Assembly (NCBI RefSeq): GCF_019613955.1
Contig: NZ_CP080443.1
Coordinates: 2,046,001-2,110,000 of the forward strand
Length of the DNA: 64,000 nucleotides
Origin: Chryseobacterium sp. LJ668
Lineage (GTDB): Bacteria > Bacteroidota > Bacteroidia > Flavobacteriales > Weeksellaceae
Direction: 5' to 3'
The notes under the pieces were generated by a model. The model searched no databases. It was not told the DNA's origin and saw nothing but the letters and a program-made list of their open reading frames with translations. The position numbers and the translations under genes were made by a program. Shown in pieces: positions 9,141-15,891 of the stretch. Each line of letters opens with the position of its first letter. Within the stretch, counting starts at the first letter, position 1.

Positions 9141-9695
9141 ATGAATACACCCTCAAATATGTTGGCATTAGGCACAAAAGCACCGTTTTTTGAACTTCCT
9201 AACCCTTCAACAGGTAATGAAATTCAGTCATTAGATGATTTGAAAGGCGAAAAAGGTACATTGGTGATTTTTATGTGCAACCATTGTCCCTTTGTACTTC
9301 ACATTATTGATAAACTGACAGAATTGTACGAAGATTATAATGAAGCGGGGATTGAATTTATAGCAATCAACTCAAATGATGTTGAAAAATATCCTGCAGA
9401 TTCTCCGGAAAAAATGATTGAATTTCAGATTGAGAAAAATTTTGATTTTCCATATTTGTATGATGAGAGTCAGTCTATTGCAAAAGCGTATGATGCGGCT
9501 TGCACGCCTGATTTCTTTTTCTTTGATGATAAATTAGACCTTATTTATAGAGGCCAAATTGATGATTCTAGACCGGGAAATCATAAAGATGTAACCGGCG
9601 AAGATTTAATTATTGCTTTCGAGAACCTTTTGATTGGTGAGCCTCAGGAAGAAATTCAGAGACCGAGCATAGGTTGTAATATCAAATGGAAATAA
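9141..9695 (+). CDS. thioredoxin-fold redoxin (AhpC/TSA-type) with CNHC motif
   Basis: 184 residues. The N-terminal GTKAPFFELPNPSTG is typical of the AhpC/TSA redoxin superfamily. The active-site motif CNHCPFVLHI (residues about 46-55) keeps two cysteines in a CxxC arrangement. The segment DAACTPDFFFFDD carries the cis-proline region, and YRGQIDDSRPG follows as in the common 'thioredoxin family protein' group. No signal peptide is apparent, so it is probably a cytoplasmic thiol reductase or peroxidase. The reaction partner is not evident. It stands alone and ends at a strong hairpin terminator. Confidence 0.85.
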   Translation: MNTPSNMLALGTKAPFFELPNPSTGNEIQSLDDLKGEKGTLVIFMCNHCPFVLHIIDKLTELYEDYNEAGIEFIAINSNDVEKYPADSPEKMIEFQIEKNFDFPYLYDESQSIAKAYDAACTPDFFFFDDKLDLIYRGQIDDSRPGNHKDVTGEDLIIAFENLLIGEPQEEIQRPSIGCNIKWK

Positions 9696-9715
9696 TATAA
9701 TCTTATTTAAAATAG

Positions 9716-9748
9716 ACAAAAACCGTCAGATATTCTGATGGCTTTTGT
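9716..9748 (+). terminator. hairpin terminator after the thioredoxin-like gene
   Basis: Inner stem CCGTCAGA/TCTGATGG with loop TAT (one G-U pair), extended by ACAAAA/TTTTGT outside a single mismatch and followed by further T residues. Confidence 0.8.
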
Positions 9749-9829
9749 TTTTTTAAATATGCCCGACTTTGCTTGGCATGACAATTCTAGTACGAACTGT
9801 TTTATTTAAATAGCTCATTTGTAGCAATA

Positions 9830-9855
9830 TCATGCTGAGCTTGCCGAAGCATCTC
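9830..9855. repeat. dispersed hairpin repeat, copy 1 (intergenic)
   Basis: 26 nt beginning TCATGCTGAG and ending GAAGCATCTC, with stem ATGCT/AGCAT. The same element with a changed but still paired stem (ATTCT/AGAAT) occurs at 55914-55939 inside a gene. Known: similar short sequences are scattered through many Bacteroidota genomes. The nearby TTGGCATGAC at 9773-9782 may be a further degraded fragment. Confidence 0.6.
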
Positions 9856-9903
9856 ACTATTTTAAAACTCTTAAATTCTCCCACACTTAAACGTAAATTA
9901 CAC

Positions 9904-10542
9904 TTATCTTAAAAACGGATTGTACTGTTTTTCAAAACCAATCGTTGTAGGATTTCCATGTCCTGAAAAGACCTGCGTTTCATCATCCAAAATAAAAAGC
10001 TTGGTTTTAATGCCCTCAATTAATTGCTCGTAATTTCCTTTGTACAAATCTGTTCTCCCGATGCTTCCCTCAAACAAGACATCACCTGAAATGATAAATT
10101 TTTGAGTTTCATTATGGTAAACCACACTTCCCGGAGAATGTCCCGGAACGTGATAAATTTTGAATTTTTCTCCGTCAAAATCCAATTTATCAACTTCATT
10201 TATATATTCTAATTCAACATTAATGTGATCAAGCTGGAACCCGAATCTCATTCCGCTGATCTGGAACATATCCAAAACTTCTTTATCATCTTCATGCATC
10301 GTTACCGGAACTTTATAAGTATCGAAAGCCCATTGTAAACCCAAAACATGATCAATGTGGGCATGCGTTAAAACAATTTTTTCAATTTTTAAATCATTTT
10401 CCTTAATAAAAGTCTCGATGACTCTGGTTTCCTGGTCGTTAATATTTCCCGGGTCAATTAGCCAGGCATTTTTATTTTCATTAAAAAGAACATATGTATT
10501 TTCATTTGCAAAATTGAAGACGAAAGCCTGTATCTGAAACAT
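9904..10542 (-). CDS. MBL-fold metallo-hydrolase (glyoxalase II-like)
   Basis: 212 residues from the ATG at 10542. The zinc-binding motif THAHIDHVLG (HxHxDH) is at about residues 60-69; a further histidine lies in YHVPGHSPGS and a C-terminal one in FSGHGNPTTIG. This matches the compact glyoxalase II/YcbL-like group of metallo-beta-lactamase-fold hydrolases, usually cytoplasmic thioesterases, but the substrate is not determinable here. A longer frame begins at 10563, but it overlaps the -7 box at 10561-10568, so MFQIQAFVFN is chosen as the start. It is divergent from the T9SS plug gene. Confidence 0.88.
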   Translation of the reverse strand: MFQIQAFVFNFANENTYVLFNENKNAWLIDPGNINDQETRVIETFIKENDLKIEKIVLTHAHIDHVLGLQWAFDTYKVPVTMHEDDKEVLDMFQISGMRFGFQLDHINVELEYINEVDKLDFDGEKFKIYHVPGHSPGSVVYHNETQKFIISGDVLFEGSIGRTDLYKGNYEQLIEGIKTKLFILDDETQVFSGHGNPTTIGFEKQYNPFLR

Positions 10543-10560
10543 ATTTTTGATAATTTTTAT

Positions 10561-10568
10561 CAAAAATA
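10561..10568 (-). promoter_or_regulatory. -7 box TATTTTTG for the MBL-fold gene
   Basis: Exact TAnnTTTG match on the reverse strand, 18 nt before the chosen ATG at 10542. Its position argues against the longer start at 10563. Confidence 0.5.
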
Positions 10569-10602
10569 CGATATTCTCGAGAGATTCGTTATCTTCGTTA
10601 TA

Positions 10603-11814
10603 ATGAAAACGTTGCAGATATTTTTACTCAGTTTAGGTTCTCTGGCTTTTGGGCAGAACATTCAAAGCATTCAGTTGTTTAATCCTCAAACCAATGACGA
10701 AACGCCTGTCATCACTATGAATCAGCAGTTGGTGTTGAGTTTTGATGATTTAACCAATTCAAGTACCATTTACAGATACACCATCAAGCATTACGACAGA
10801 AACTGGCAGGACGACAATCTTTTTTTTACAGAAATTGCCAATGGTAGCATGAATGCACTGCTCGATCAATTTGAGTATTCTTTTAATACCATACAACCAT
10901 ACACTCATTATAAGCTGAATTTTCCGAATGATAAGATCAGACCGAAAATATCAGGAAATTTTGAAATCATCGTTTACAAAGATTCTGCGGATAAGCCGCT
11001 TTTCACCAAAAGATTTTCTTTGGTTGAAGATCAGGTCAATTTAGCTTTAAATATTTCAAGAATTTCCGACGCAAGAAACCCATATGTCAATCAAAGGGTA
11101 GAAGTTCAGGCGACTTCAAAAGGTGGAGATTTGTCAGCAAACGTAAATTCTATGACGCTGAATGTGATGCAGAATAACAATCAGAATATGAAAATTACCA
11201 ATCTGAAACCAAGCTCTACTTTAGGAAGTCAGATTTTATTTCAGCAGATGAGTATCGTATTTCCAGGGAATAATGAATTTTACTATTTTGACAATAAAAA
11301 TATGAATATGCCTGCCGATATGGTAAAAGAAACGGGGTTGAAAGATGGGGTTAATCAGACTTATCTTCATCCGGTTTGGGCGTATCCGCTCAATTATCAA
11401 TATCAGCCAGATGTGAACGGAGCATTTTATTACCGAAGAAATGATTTAGGTTTAGAAAGAAATGCAGAACGAGAAGCTGATTATTCTTGGGTGTACTTCT
11501 CATTAGATTCTGATCCAATGGAAAAAGAACTCTATGTGTTGGGAGGTTTTAATGATTTTAAAGCAAATAAAGAATCGCAAATGATTTATAATGCTGAAAC
11601 TAAAAGTTATATAGCAAAGATTTTTCTGAAACAGGGTTTTTATAACTATATTTTGGCAACGAAAGAAGCAAATGGTTCTTTAAACCTGGGTGAAGTTAAT
11701 GGTAATTTCTGGCAGACGGAAAATCTCTATCAGGCATTTTTGTACTATAAGCCTTTTGGTAGAAATTATGACGGATTGCTTGGCTATGGTGAGTTTAGAA
11801 CGCCTGTTAGATAG
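10603..11814 (+). CDS. type IX secretion system plug protein (DUF5103)
   Basis: 403 residues with a signal peptide (MKTLQIFLLSLGSLAFGQ). The N-terminal region reads as the DUF5103 domain, with YRYTIKHYDRNWQ and PYTHYKLNFPN near residues 60-120. The C-terminal part has the YVLGGFNDF and GFYNYIL segments usual in the family. Known: DUF5103 proteins include the 'Plug' that closes the SprA translocon of the T9SS in Flavobacterium johnsoniae. Two predicted T9SS cargo proteins lie in this window (18254-19855 and 38702-41266). A near-consensus TATCTTCG sits just before the ATG. Confidence 0.82.
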   Translation: MKTLQIFLLSLGSLAFGQNIQSIQLFNPQTNDETPVITMNQQLVLSFDDLTNSSTIYRYTIKHYDRNWQDDNLFFTEIANGSMNALLDQFEYSFNTIQPYTHYKLNFPNDKIRPKISGNFEIIVYKDSADKPLFTKRFSLVEDQVNLALNISRISDARNPYVNQRVEVQATSKGGDLSANVNSMTLNVMQNNNQNMKITNLKPSSTLGSQILFQQMSIVFPGNNEFYYFDNKNMNMPADMVKETGLKDGVNQTYLHPVWAYPLNYQYQPDVNGAFYYRRNDLGLERNAEREADYSWVYFSLDSDPMEKELYVLGGFNDFKANKESQMIYNAETKSYIAKIFLKQGFYNYILATKEANGSLNLGEVNGNFWQTENLYQAFLYYKPFGRNYDGLLGYGEFRTPVR

Positions 11815-11838
11815 TTAAGGATAAATTATTTATAAAAA

Positions 11839-11866
11839 AACCTTACAAAATTTCATTTGTAAGGTT
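11839..11866. terminator. hairpin terminator between convergent genes
   Basis: Perfect 11-bp stem AACCTTACAAA/TTTGTAAGGTT with a 6-nt loop, preceded by an A-run. It lies between the plug gene and the convergent toxin gene and can serve both strands. Confidence 0.7.
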
Positions 11867-11950
11867 GCTGTTTAAGGTGTACAAGACCTTTACAGATAAA
11901 ATCAAACTATATAATAATGTCAAAAAAAGTCGTCAATTAAATATCTTTTT

Positions 11951-12211
11951 TTAATTCTTAAAAATGGCAGTGATAAAAAGGCTGTCGTTGTCTTCAAATA
12001 AATAATGAATATCAACAGGAAATCTTTCGGTTTTATATACCTGAATTTCCTTGCTTTTTATATCTAAACTTTCGTAGTTGCTTAAAATCATATTGATTGA
12101 TTCTTTTAAATCATCAAGAAAATACTTGCCTTGATTGTGTTCCTCAGCATTAAAAACCCTCATCAGCATCCGAATGTCATTCTTTGCAATAGATGACAAT
12201 AAAACTTTCAT
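11951..12211 (-). CDS. ParE/RelE-superfamily toxin-like protein
   Basis: 86 residues, the usual size of RelE/ParE toxins. The N-terminal KVLLSSIAKNDIRMLMRVFN helix pair, the central YKTERFPVDIHYLFE strands and the final SLFITAIF strand fit the ParE fold (inference from pattern; identity to named families is weak). The ATG overlaps the stop of the upstream gene by one base (TAATG), showing translational coupling to a 75-residue partner. It is therefore called as the toxin of a type II pair. Whether it would act on gyrase (ParE) or mRNA (RelE) cannot be decided. Confidence 0.7.
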   Translation of the reverse strand: MKVLLSSIAKNDIRMLMRVFNAEEHNQGKYFLDDLKESINMILSNYESLDIKSKEIQVYKTERFPVDIHYLFEDNDSLFITAIFKN

Positions 12212-12438
12212 TATGCACAGATTTTTTCAAGTTCTGCAATACTTTTAAAAAAATCAAGCTTTGTCTTACTGTTTTCAGAGTGAAACTGAATTCTGTTTAA
12301 AACTTCATCCAATTGAAATTGCGGAACATTAGATTTTGGAGTTGTATCTAAATTATCTACGATTCTAATGAATGCCTCTGCAAGTTCCGGAGTGAAAGTT
12401 TCAATTTTCCTTTTTAGAATTTCTATACTTGAGTTCAT
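12211..12438 (-). CDS. putative antitoxin / addiction-module partner
   Basis: 75 residues, encoded immediately upstream of the ParE-like gene and sharing one base with it. The sequence is largely helical (IEILKRKIETFTPELAEAFIRIV...), and the C-terminal half with LDFFKSIAELEKICA is a plausible toxin-wrapping segment. No classical ribbon-helix-helix or HTH motif is obvious, so DNA binding is not shown. A 7-bp perfect inverted repeat lies in its leader and would be a natural autoregulatory site. The call rests on context more than on sequence. Confidence 0.62.
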   Translation of the reverse strand: MNSSIEILKRKIETFTPELAEAFIRIVDNLDTTPKSNVPQFQLDEVLNRIQFHSENSKTKLDFFKSIAELEKICA

Positions 12439-12459
12439 TATTTCTAATTTTTAAATTGG

Positions 12460-12477
12460 CCCTATCTTTTGATAGGG
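12460..12477. promoter_or_regulatory. inverted repeat in the toxin-antitoxin leader
   Basis: CCCTATC-TTTT-GATAGGG, perfect 7-bp arms, located between the antitoxin ATG and its predicted -7 box. It could be an operator or an mRNA hairpin. Confidence 0.6.
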
Positions 12478-12504
12478 TAAAATTACAAAAAAATATTAAA
12501 AAAC

Positions 12505-12512
12505 CAAACTTA
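12505..12512 (-). promoter_or_regulatory. -7 box TAAGTTTG for the toxin-antitoxin pair
   Basis: TAnnTTTG match on the reverse strand, about 65 nt upstream of the antitoxin ATG, with the inverted repeat 12460-12477 downstream of it. Confidence 0.45.
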
Positions 12513-12654
12513 CCCCCTATTAAATTTTAAATTATTTTAAAATAATTGCATTTTTTTCGCTTGTATTATATGTTTTGATGGGGGGTGTTGTTAAAATAAA
12601 TTTAAAAAGGACATCTGATTGCTCAAATGTCCCATTTATTTTTAAAATTAAAAT

Positions 12655-13677
12655 TTAAACGAAATAAAACTCGTTCAGTTTTTCCTCACAGAGTGTTTTT
12701 ACAACATCGATCCATCGGTCTTCGTCATTTAAACAAGGAATGTAATGGAAGTTTTCTCCGCCACCATGCTCAAATTGATGTTTTCCTTCAACTGAAATCT
12801 CTTCTAAGGTTTCAAGACAGTCAGAAACGAAAGCCGGACAAACAATAGCAAGGTTTTTAATTCCTTTTTTGCCAATAGTTTCCAAGGTTTCGTCTGTATA
12901 CGGTTCCATCCATTTGTCTTTTCCCAATCTTGATTGGAAGGTGACCATCACTTTTTCTTTTGGTAAACCTAATTTTTTAATCACAGAATTGGTCACATCA
13001 AAACACTGATGGCGATAGCAAAACTGATGACTCGGATTGTTTTCACGAGAACAGCAGTCATTAAGATTGCAGGTATTCGTAGGATCTGTCTTATAGATAT
13101 GTCTCTCCGGAACTCCGTGATAAGAAAATTGTAATGCATCAAAATTTTCAGGAAGCTTTTCTCTGATACTTTCTGCAAGACAGTCGATGTAAATTTCTCT
13201 GTTGTAAAAAGGTTGAATGTAATTGATTTTAATTCCCGGAAATTTCTTTTTTCTTACTTCTTCTGCTTTTTCAATCACGGTTTCAGTCGTACTCATCGCA
13301 TATTGCGGATATAATGGAAATAAAACAATTTCCTTCACACCTTGATCAACTAATTTCTGAATCCCGGCTTCAATGCTTGGCTGTGCATATCTCATCCCGA
13401 TTTCTACCGGAACATCAACTAATTTCTGAAGTTTTTTTTGAATTTTCTGCGTAATGACAATCAAAGGTGAACCTTCATCTGTCCATACTGTTTTATAGGC
13501 TTCAGCGGATTTTGCGGGTCTTGTATTAAGAATAATTCCCTGAACCAAAAGCGCACGGAAGAACCATCGGTAATCAATCACTTTCTCGTCCATCAAAAAT
13601 TCATCAAGATATTCTCTTACATCAGGTACAGAGGTGGATCTAGGTGAACCGAGATTGACTAATAATATTCCTTTCAT
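12655..13677 (-). CDS. hemH: ferrochelatase
   Basis: 340 residues, full length. It inserts Fe(II) into a porphyrin at the end of haem (or coproporphyrin-route) synthesis. Seen: MKGILLVNLGSPRS at the start, WTDEGSPL, and FSYHGVPERH around residue 190, carrying the metal-inserting histidine. A cysteine-rich loop (CNLNDCC ... CYRHQC) follows, as in many bacterial homologues; I cannot tell whether it binds an iron-sulfur cluster. The C-terminal CPAFVSDCLETLEEI, with the conserved glutamate, is present. It is encoded downstream of the Nfu-type gene on the same strand, linking haem and Fe-S assembly. Confidence 0.96.
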   Translation of the reverse strand: MKGILLVNLGSPRSTSVPDVREYLDEFLMDEKVIDYRWFFRALLVQGIILNTRPAKSAEAYKTVWTDEGSPLIVITQKIQKKLQKLVDVPVEIGMRYAQPSIEAGIQKLVDQGVKEIVLFPLYPQYAMSTTETVIEKAEEVRKKKFPGIKINYIQPFYNREIYIDCLAESIREKLPENFDALQFSYHGVPERHIYKTDPTNTCNLNDCCSRENNPSHQFCYRHQCFDVTNSVIKKLGLPKEKVMVTFQSRLGKDKWMEPYTDETLETIGKKGIKNLAIVCPAFVSDCLETLEEISVEGKHQFEHGGGENFHYIPCLNDEDRWIDVVKTLCEEKLNEFYFV

Positions 13678-13717
13678 TCTATATAGGTAATAAGTAATGG
13701 GTAATGAGTAATAAATT

Positions 13718-13735
13718 TAGGTAAAAAATTACCTA
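13718..13735. other. small hairpin between the Nfu-type gene and hemH
   Basis: TAGGTAA-AAAA-TTACCTA, perfect 7-bp arms. It follows a degenerate run of GTAATRRGTAAT-like units at 13686-13713. It may be an attenuating terminator or a repeat remnant. Confidence 0.4.
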
Positions 13736-13752
13736 TTGCTCATCACTAATAT

Positions 13753-14631
13753 TTAGCCGTTTACAGCTTCAACGTGTTCTACCAGATCCGGAACGAATTG
13801 TTTCAAAATGTTTTCAATTCCGCCTTTTAATGTAGCTGTTGAGCTCGGGCAACCAGAACATGCGCCTTGTAAAAGCATTTTTGCAGTTTTGTTGGCTTCG
13901 TCATATTCTATTAATGAAATTTTTCCACCATCATTTTCCACAGCAGGAGCCACATATTCATTTAAAATATCAGAAATTTTCTGTTCGTTGTCTGTATAAT
14001 CTCTGTTAATGATATTCTCAACCGGACTTTCATGTTTCTGTGCAACGATATTTGAAATTTCTCCACCACTCTGAAGATGTTCTGCAATAAAACCACGAAC
14101 TGCCATCATGACCTGATGCCACTCAACGGAATTATCTCTCGTCACCGCAACAAAATTATCTGAAATAAAAACTTCTTTAGCAAAATCAAATTCCTTAAAA
14201 AGTGCCTGAGCTAAAGGAACACCTTCAGAAGTCTCTCTGGATTTGACTTCCACAAAACCATCCATCAGCATTTTGCTAGAAACGAATTTCATCACATTAG
14301 GATTAGGAGTCATCTCAGCATAAATCTCATACTGTTCTTTTTTCTTTTGAAGATAAATTCTTGGGTTAGCTAAAAGCTCGTCCTCAACCACATTTTTCAG
14401 ACTTTCGGCAATATGTTCCCATTCTACGGTATCCTGTTTTGCAACTGCAACAAAATTTGCAGTGATAAAAACTCTTTCCACAAAAGGATAGTTGAAAAGT
14501 TCTTGTGCCAAAGGAATTTCTGATATATCTGAATTTCTGTCCAACTCTAAAGACCCTGGAATCAAATTGTAATCAGCTACAAATTTCATCACTTTCGGGT
14601 TTTCTGTTGGCTCTATAAGAATAGTATGCAT
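13753..14631 (-). CDS. Nfu-type iron-sulfur cluster scaffold/carrier (NifU C-terminal family)
   Basis: 292 residues from the ATG at 14631. Two tandem N-terminal Nfu_N domains are visible: EPTENPKVMKFVADY near residue 7 and MTPNPNVMKFVSSKML near residue 105, each followed by a PLAQALF-type segment and an FVAV strand. The C-terminal NifU domain has GACSGCPSST with the CxxC cluster ligands. It would deliver [4Fe-4S] clusters to apo-proteins. A longer frame starts at 14655, but this overlaps the -7 box at 14653-14660, so MHTILIEPTENP is preferred. It lies upstream of hemH on the same strand. Confidence 0.92.
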   Translation of the reverse strand: MHTILIEPTENPKVMKFVADYNLIPGSLELDRNSDISEIPLAQELFNYPFVERVFITANFVAVAKQDTVEWEHIAESLKNVVEDELLANPRIYLQKKKEQYEIYAEMTPNPNVMKFVSSKMLMDGFVEVKSRETSEGVPLAQALFKEFDFAKEVFISDNFVAVTRDNSVEWHQVMMAVRGFIAEHLQSGGEISNIVAQKHESPVENIINRDYTDNEQKISDILNEYVAPAVENDGGKISLIEYDEANKTAKMLLQGACSGCPSSTATLKGGIENILKQFVPDLVEHVEAVNG

Positions 14632-14652
14632 TTTTTCTTTAAATTTGAGATA

Positions 14653-14660
14653 CAAAAATA
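14653..14660 (-). promoter_or_regulatory. -7 box TATTTTTG for the Nfu-type gene
   Basis: Exact TAnnTTTG on the reverse strand, 21 nt upstream of the ATG at 14631. It rules against the longer start. Confidence 0.5.
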
Positions 14661-14741
14661 CGGAATTAGAACTTAGAAGCTAGGAGTTGAGAGTTAGATT
14701 TTTGCTATCACTGTAATTTAGAATTTGTGATTTCGTTATTT

Positions 14742-14779
14742 AATTTTCAAATTAACTCATTAACCAATTTTCAAATTAA
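14742..14779. repeat. short direct repeat AATTTTCAAATTAA, two copies
   Basis: Identical 14-mers at 14742-14755 and 14766-14779 (24-bp period), directly in front of the carbonic anhydrase gene. Such TTTTCAAATTAA units are common between flavobacterial genes; function unknown. Confidence 0.6.
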
Positions 14780-14784
14780 TATAA

Positions 14785-15300
14785 ATGGCACTTGTAAAAG
14801 AACTTTTAGGAAAAGCACCGCAAATTGGAGAAAATACTTTTTTAGCAGAAACAGCAACTATTATTGGGGATGTTGTGATGGGAAAAGACTGCAGTATTTG
14901 GTATAATGCGGTGATTAGAGGTGATGTAAATTACATCAAAATGGGAGACAAAGTAAATGTACAGGATAATGCCATGTTGCATTGTACGTACGAAAAGTTT
15001 CCTTTAGAAATTGGAAACAATGTGTCTATAGGTCACAACGCAATCGTTCACGGATGCAGAATTAAAGATAATGTTTTAATCGGAATGGGATCTATCGTTA
15101 TGGATGATTGTCTGGTTGAAGAAAATTCAATTGTTGGTGCCGGTTCCGTCGTGACGCAGGGAACGCATATTAAGTCAGGAGAAGTCTGGGGCGGCGTACC
15201 GGCAAGAAAGATAAAAGATATCTCTTCCGATTTATTGGAAGGAGAAGTAAACCGAATTGCAAATAATTATGTCAAGTATTCTTCTTGGTATAAAGAATAA
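14785..15300 (+). CDS. gamma-carbonic anhydrase family protein
   Basis: 171 residues. The left-handed beta-helix hexapeptide pattern (for example IGENTFLAETATIIGDV, CSIWYNAVIRGDV) runs through the protein. The three metal-ligand histidines of the Cam/YrdA family are present in MLHCTYE, IGHNAIVHGC and the same strand turn (two histidines). Cytoplasmic, trimeric family; members range from true carbonic anhydrases to YrdA/CaiE-like proteins of uncertain activity. The C-terminal GVPARKIKD helix is typical. It is a single gene ending at a bidirectional terminator shared with the lipoprotein gene. Confidence 0.9.
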   Translation: MALVKELLGKAPQIGENTFLAETATIIGDVVMGKDCSIWYNAVIRGDVNYIKMGDKVNVQDNAMLHCTYEKFPLEIGNNVSIGHNAIVHGCRIKDNVLIGMGSIVMDDCLVEENSIVGAGSVVTQGTHIKSGEVWGGVPARKIKDISSDLLEGEVNRIANNYVKYSSWYKE

Positions 15301-15324
15301 ATTATTTAATCTTGTAAATAAATA

Positions 15325-15360
15325 ACAAAAGCTCTGAACTAATTTAATCGGAGCTTTTGT
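15325..15360. terminator. bidirectional hairpin terminator
   Basis: ACAAAAGCTC/GAGCTTTTGT stem extended inward by TGA/TCG pairs, between the convergent carbonic anhydrase and lipoprotein genes. Confidence 0.75.
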
Positions 15361-15380
15361 CATATCATAAATTGATTTAG

Positions 15381-15827
15381 TTAAGGATAAATCAAAACAG
15401 CTTTTTCACCTTGGCATTTCACGCCAGTTGGTTCTGCAGCCATTATACAATCTGAAGTAATGTTATATTTCTTATTAAATTCAGACATCTTCTGAGTATA
15501 TTCTTCAATTTTTGGAAGTATAGTTGCCTCATTTTTCTTCGGATAAGCGATATATGTGACAGGTCCTCCGCAAGCTTTCGTTCCCAATGGAGAGAAAGCC
15601 CATTCTGCTGCATCAGTGCATTTTTCTTTGACAACCGAAGATTCTATAGAAGCTTTAAGTTTATCGAGTTGTGCTTCATCGTATTTCTGCGAACTTTCAT
15701 CTGCCGGTCTTTCTGAAATATCTTTTGGCATTTCCGCAGGGTCATTACTTTGTGCAGATTTGCATGAAAGTAGTGTAAGACCTGCAAATAATACCACTGC
15801 CGGAATTTTGATCAACCAATTTTGCAT
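15381..15827 (-). CDS. hypothetical lipoprotein
   Basis: 148 residues. The lipoprotein signal is clear (MQNWLIKIPAVVLFAGLTLLSCKS; lipobox LLSC at about residue 22). The mature part begins with a charged, proline-rich linker (AEMPKDISERPADESS) and carries four further cysteines (CTDAAEW, KACGGP, SDCIMAA, VKCQGE) that could form two disulfides in the periplasm or on the surface. I recognise no function. Its ATG lies 64 bp from the divergent helicase start. Confidence 0.72.
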   Translation of the reverse strand: MQNWLIKIPAVVLFAGLTLLSCKSAQSNDPAEMPKDISERPADESSQKYDEAQLDKLKASIESSVVKEKCTDAAEWAFSPLGTKACGGPVTYIAYPKKNEATILPKIEEYTQKMSEFNKKYNITSDCIMAAEPTGVKCQGEKAVLIYP

Positions 15828-15878
15828 AAATAATTTTTTTAGTGCTCATCAAATTCCATTCCTTATTTTCAATTTTTG

Positions 15879-15886
15879 TAATTTTG
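15879..15886 (+). promoter_or_regulatory. -7 box TAATTTTG directly before the helicase ATG
   Basis: TAnnTTTG match whose last base is only 5 nt from the ATG at 15892, so the predicted +1 falls at or next to the start codon (leaderless type). Confidence 0.5.
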
Positions 15887-15891
15887 CAGCG

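Noticed and set aside
15556-15891. 112-codon N-terminal extension of the helicase
   Set aside because: It is the antisense of the lipoprotein gene and contains the helicase -7 box. The Walker A motif is correctly placed from the ATG at 15892.
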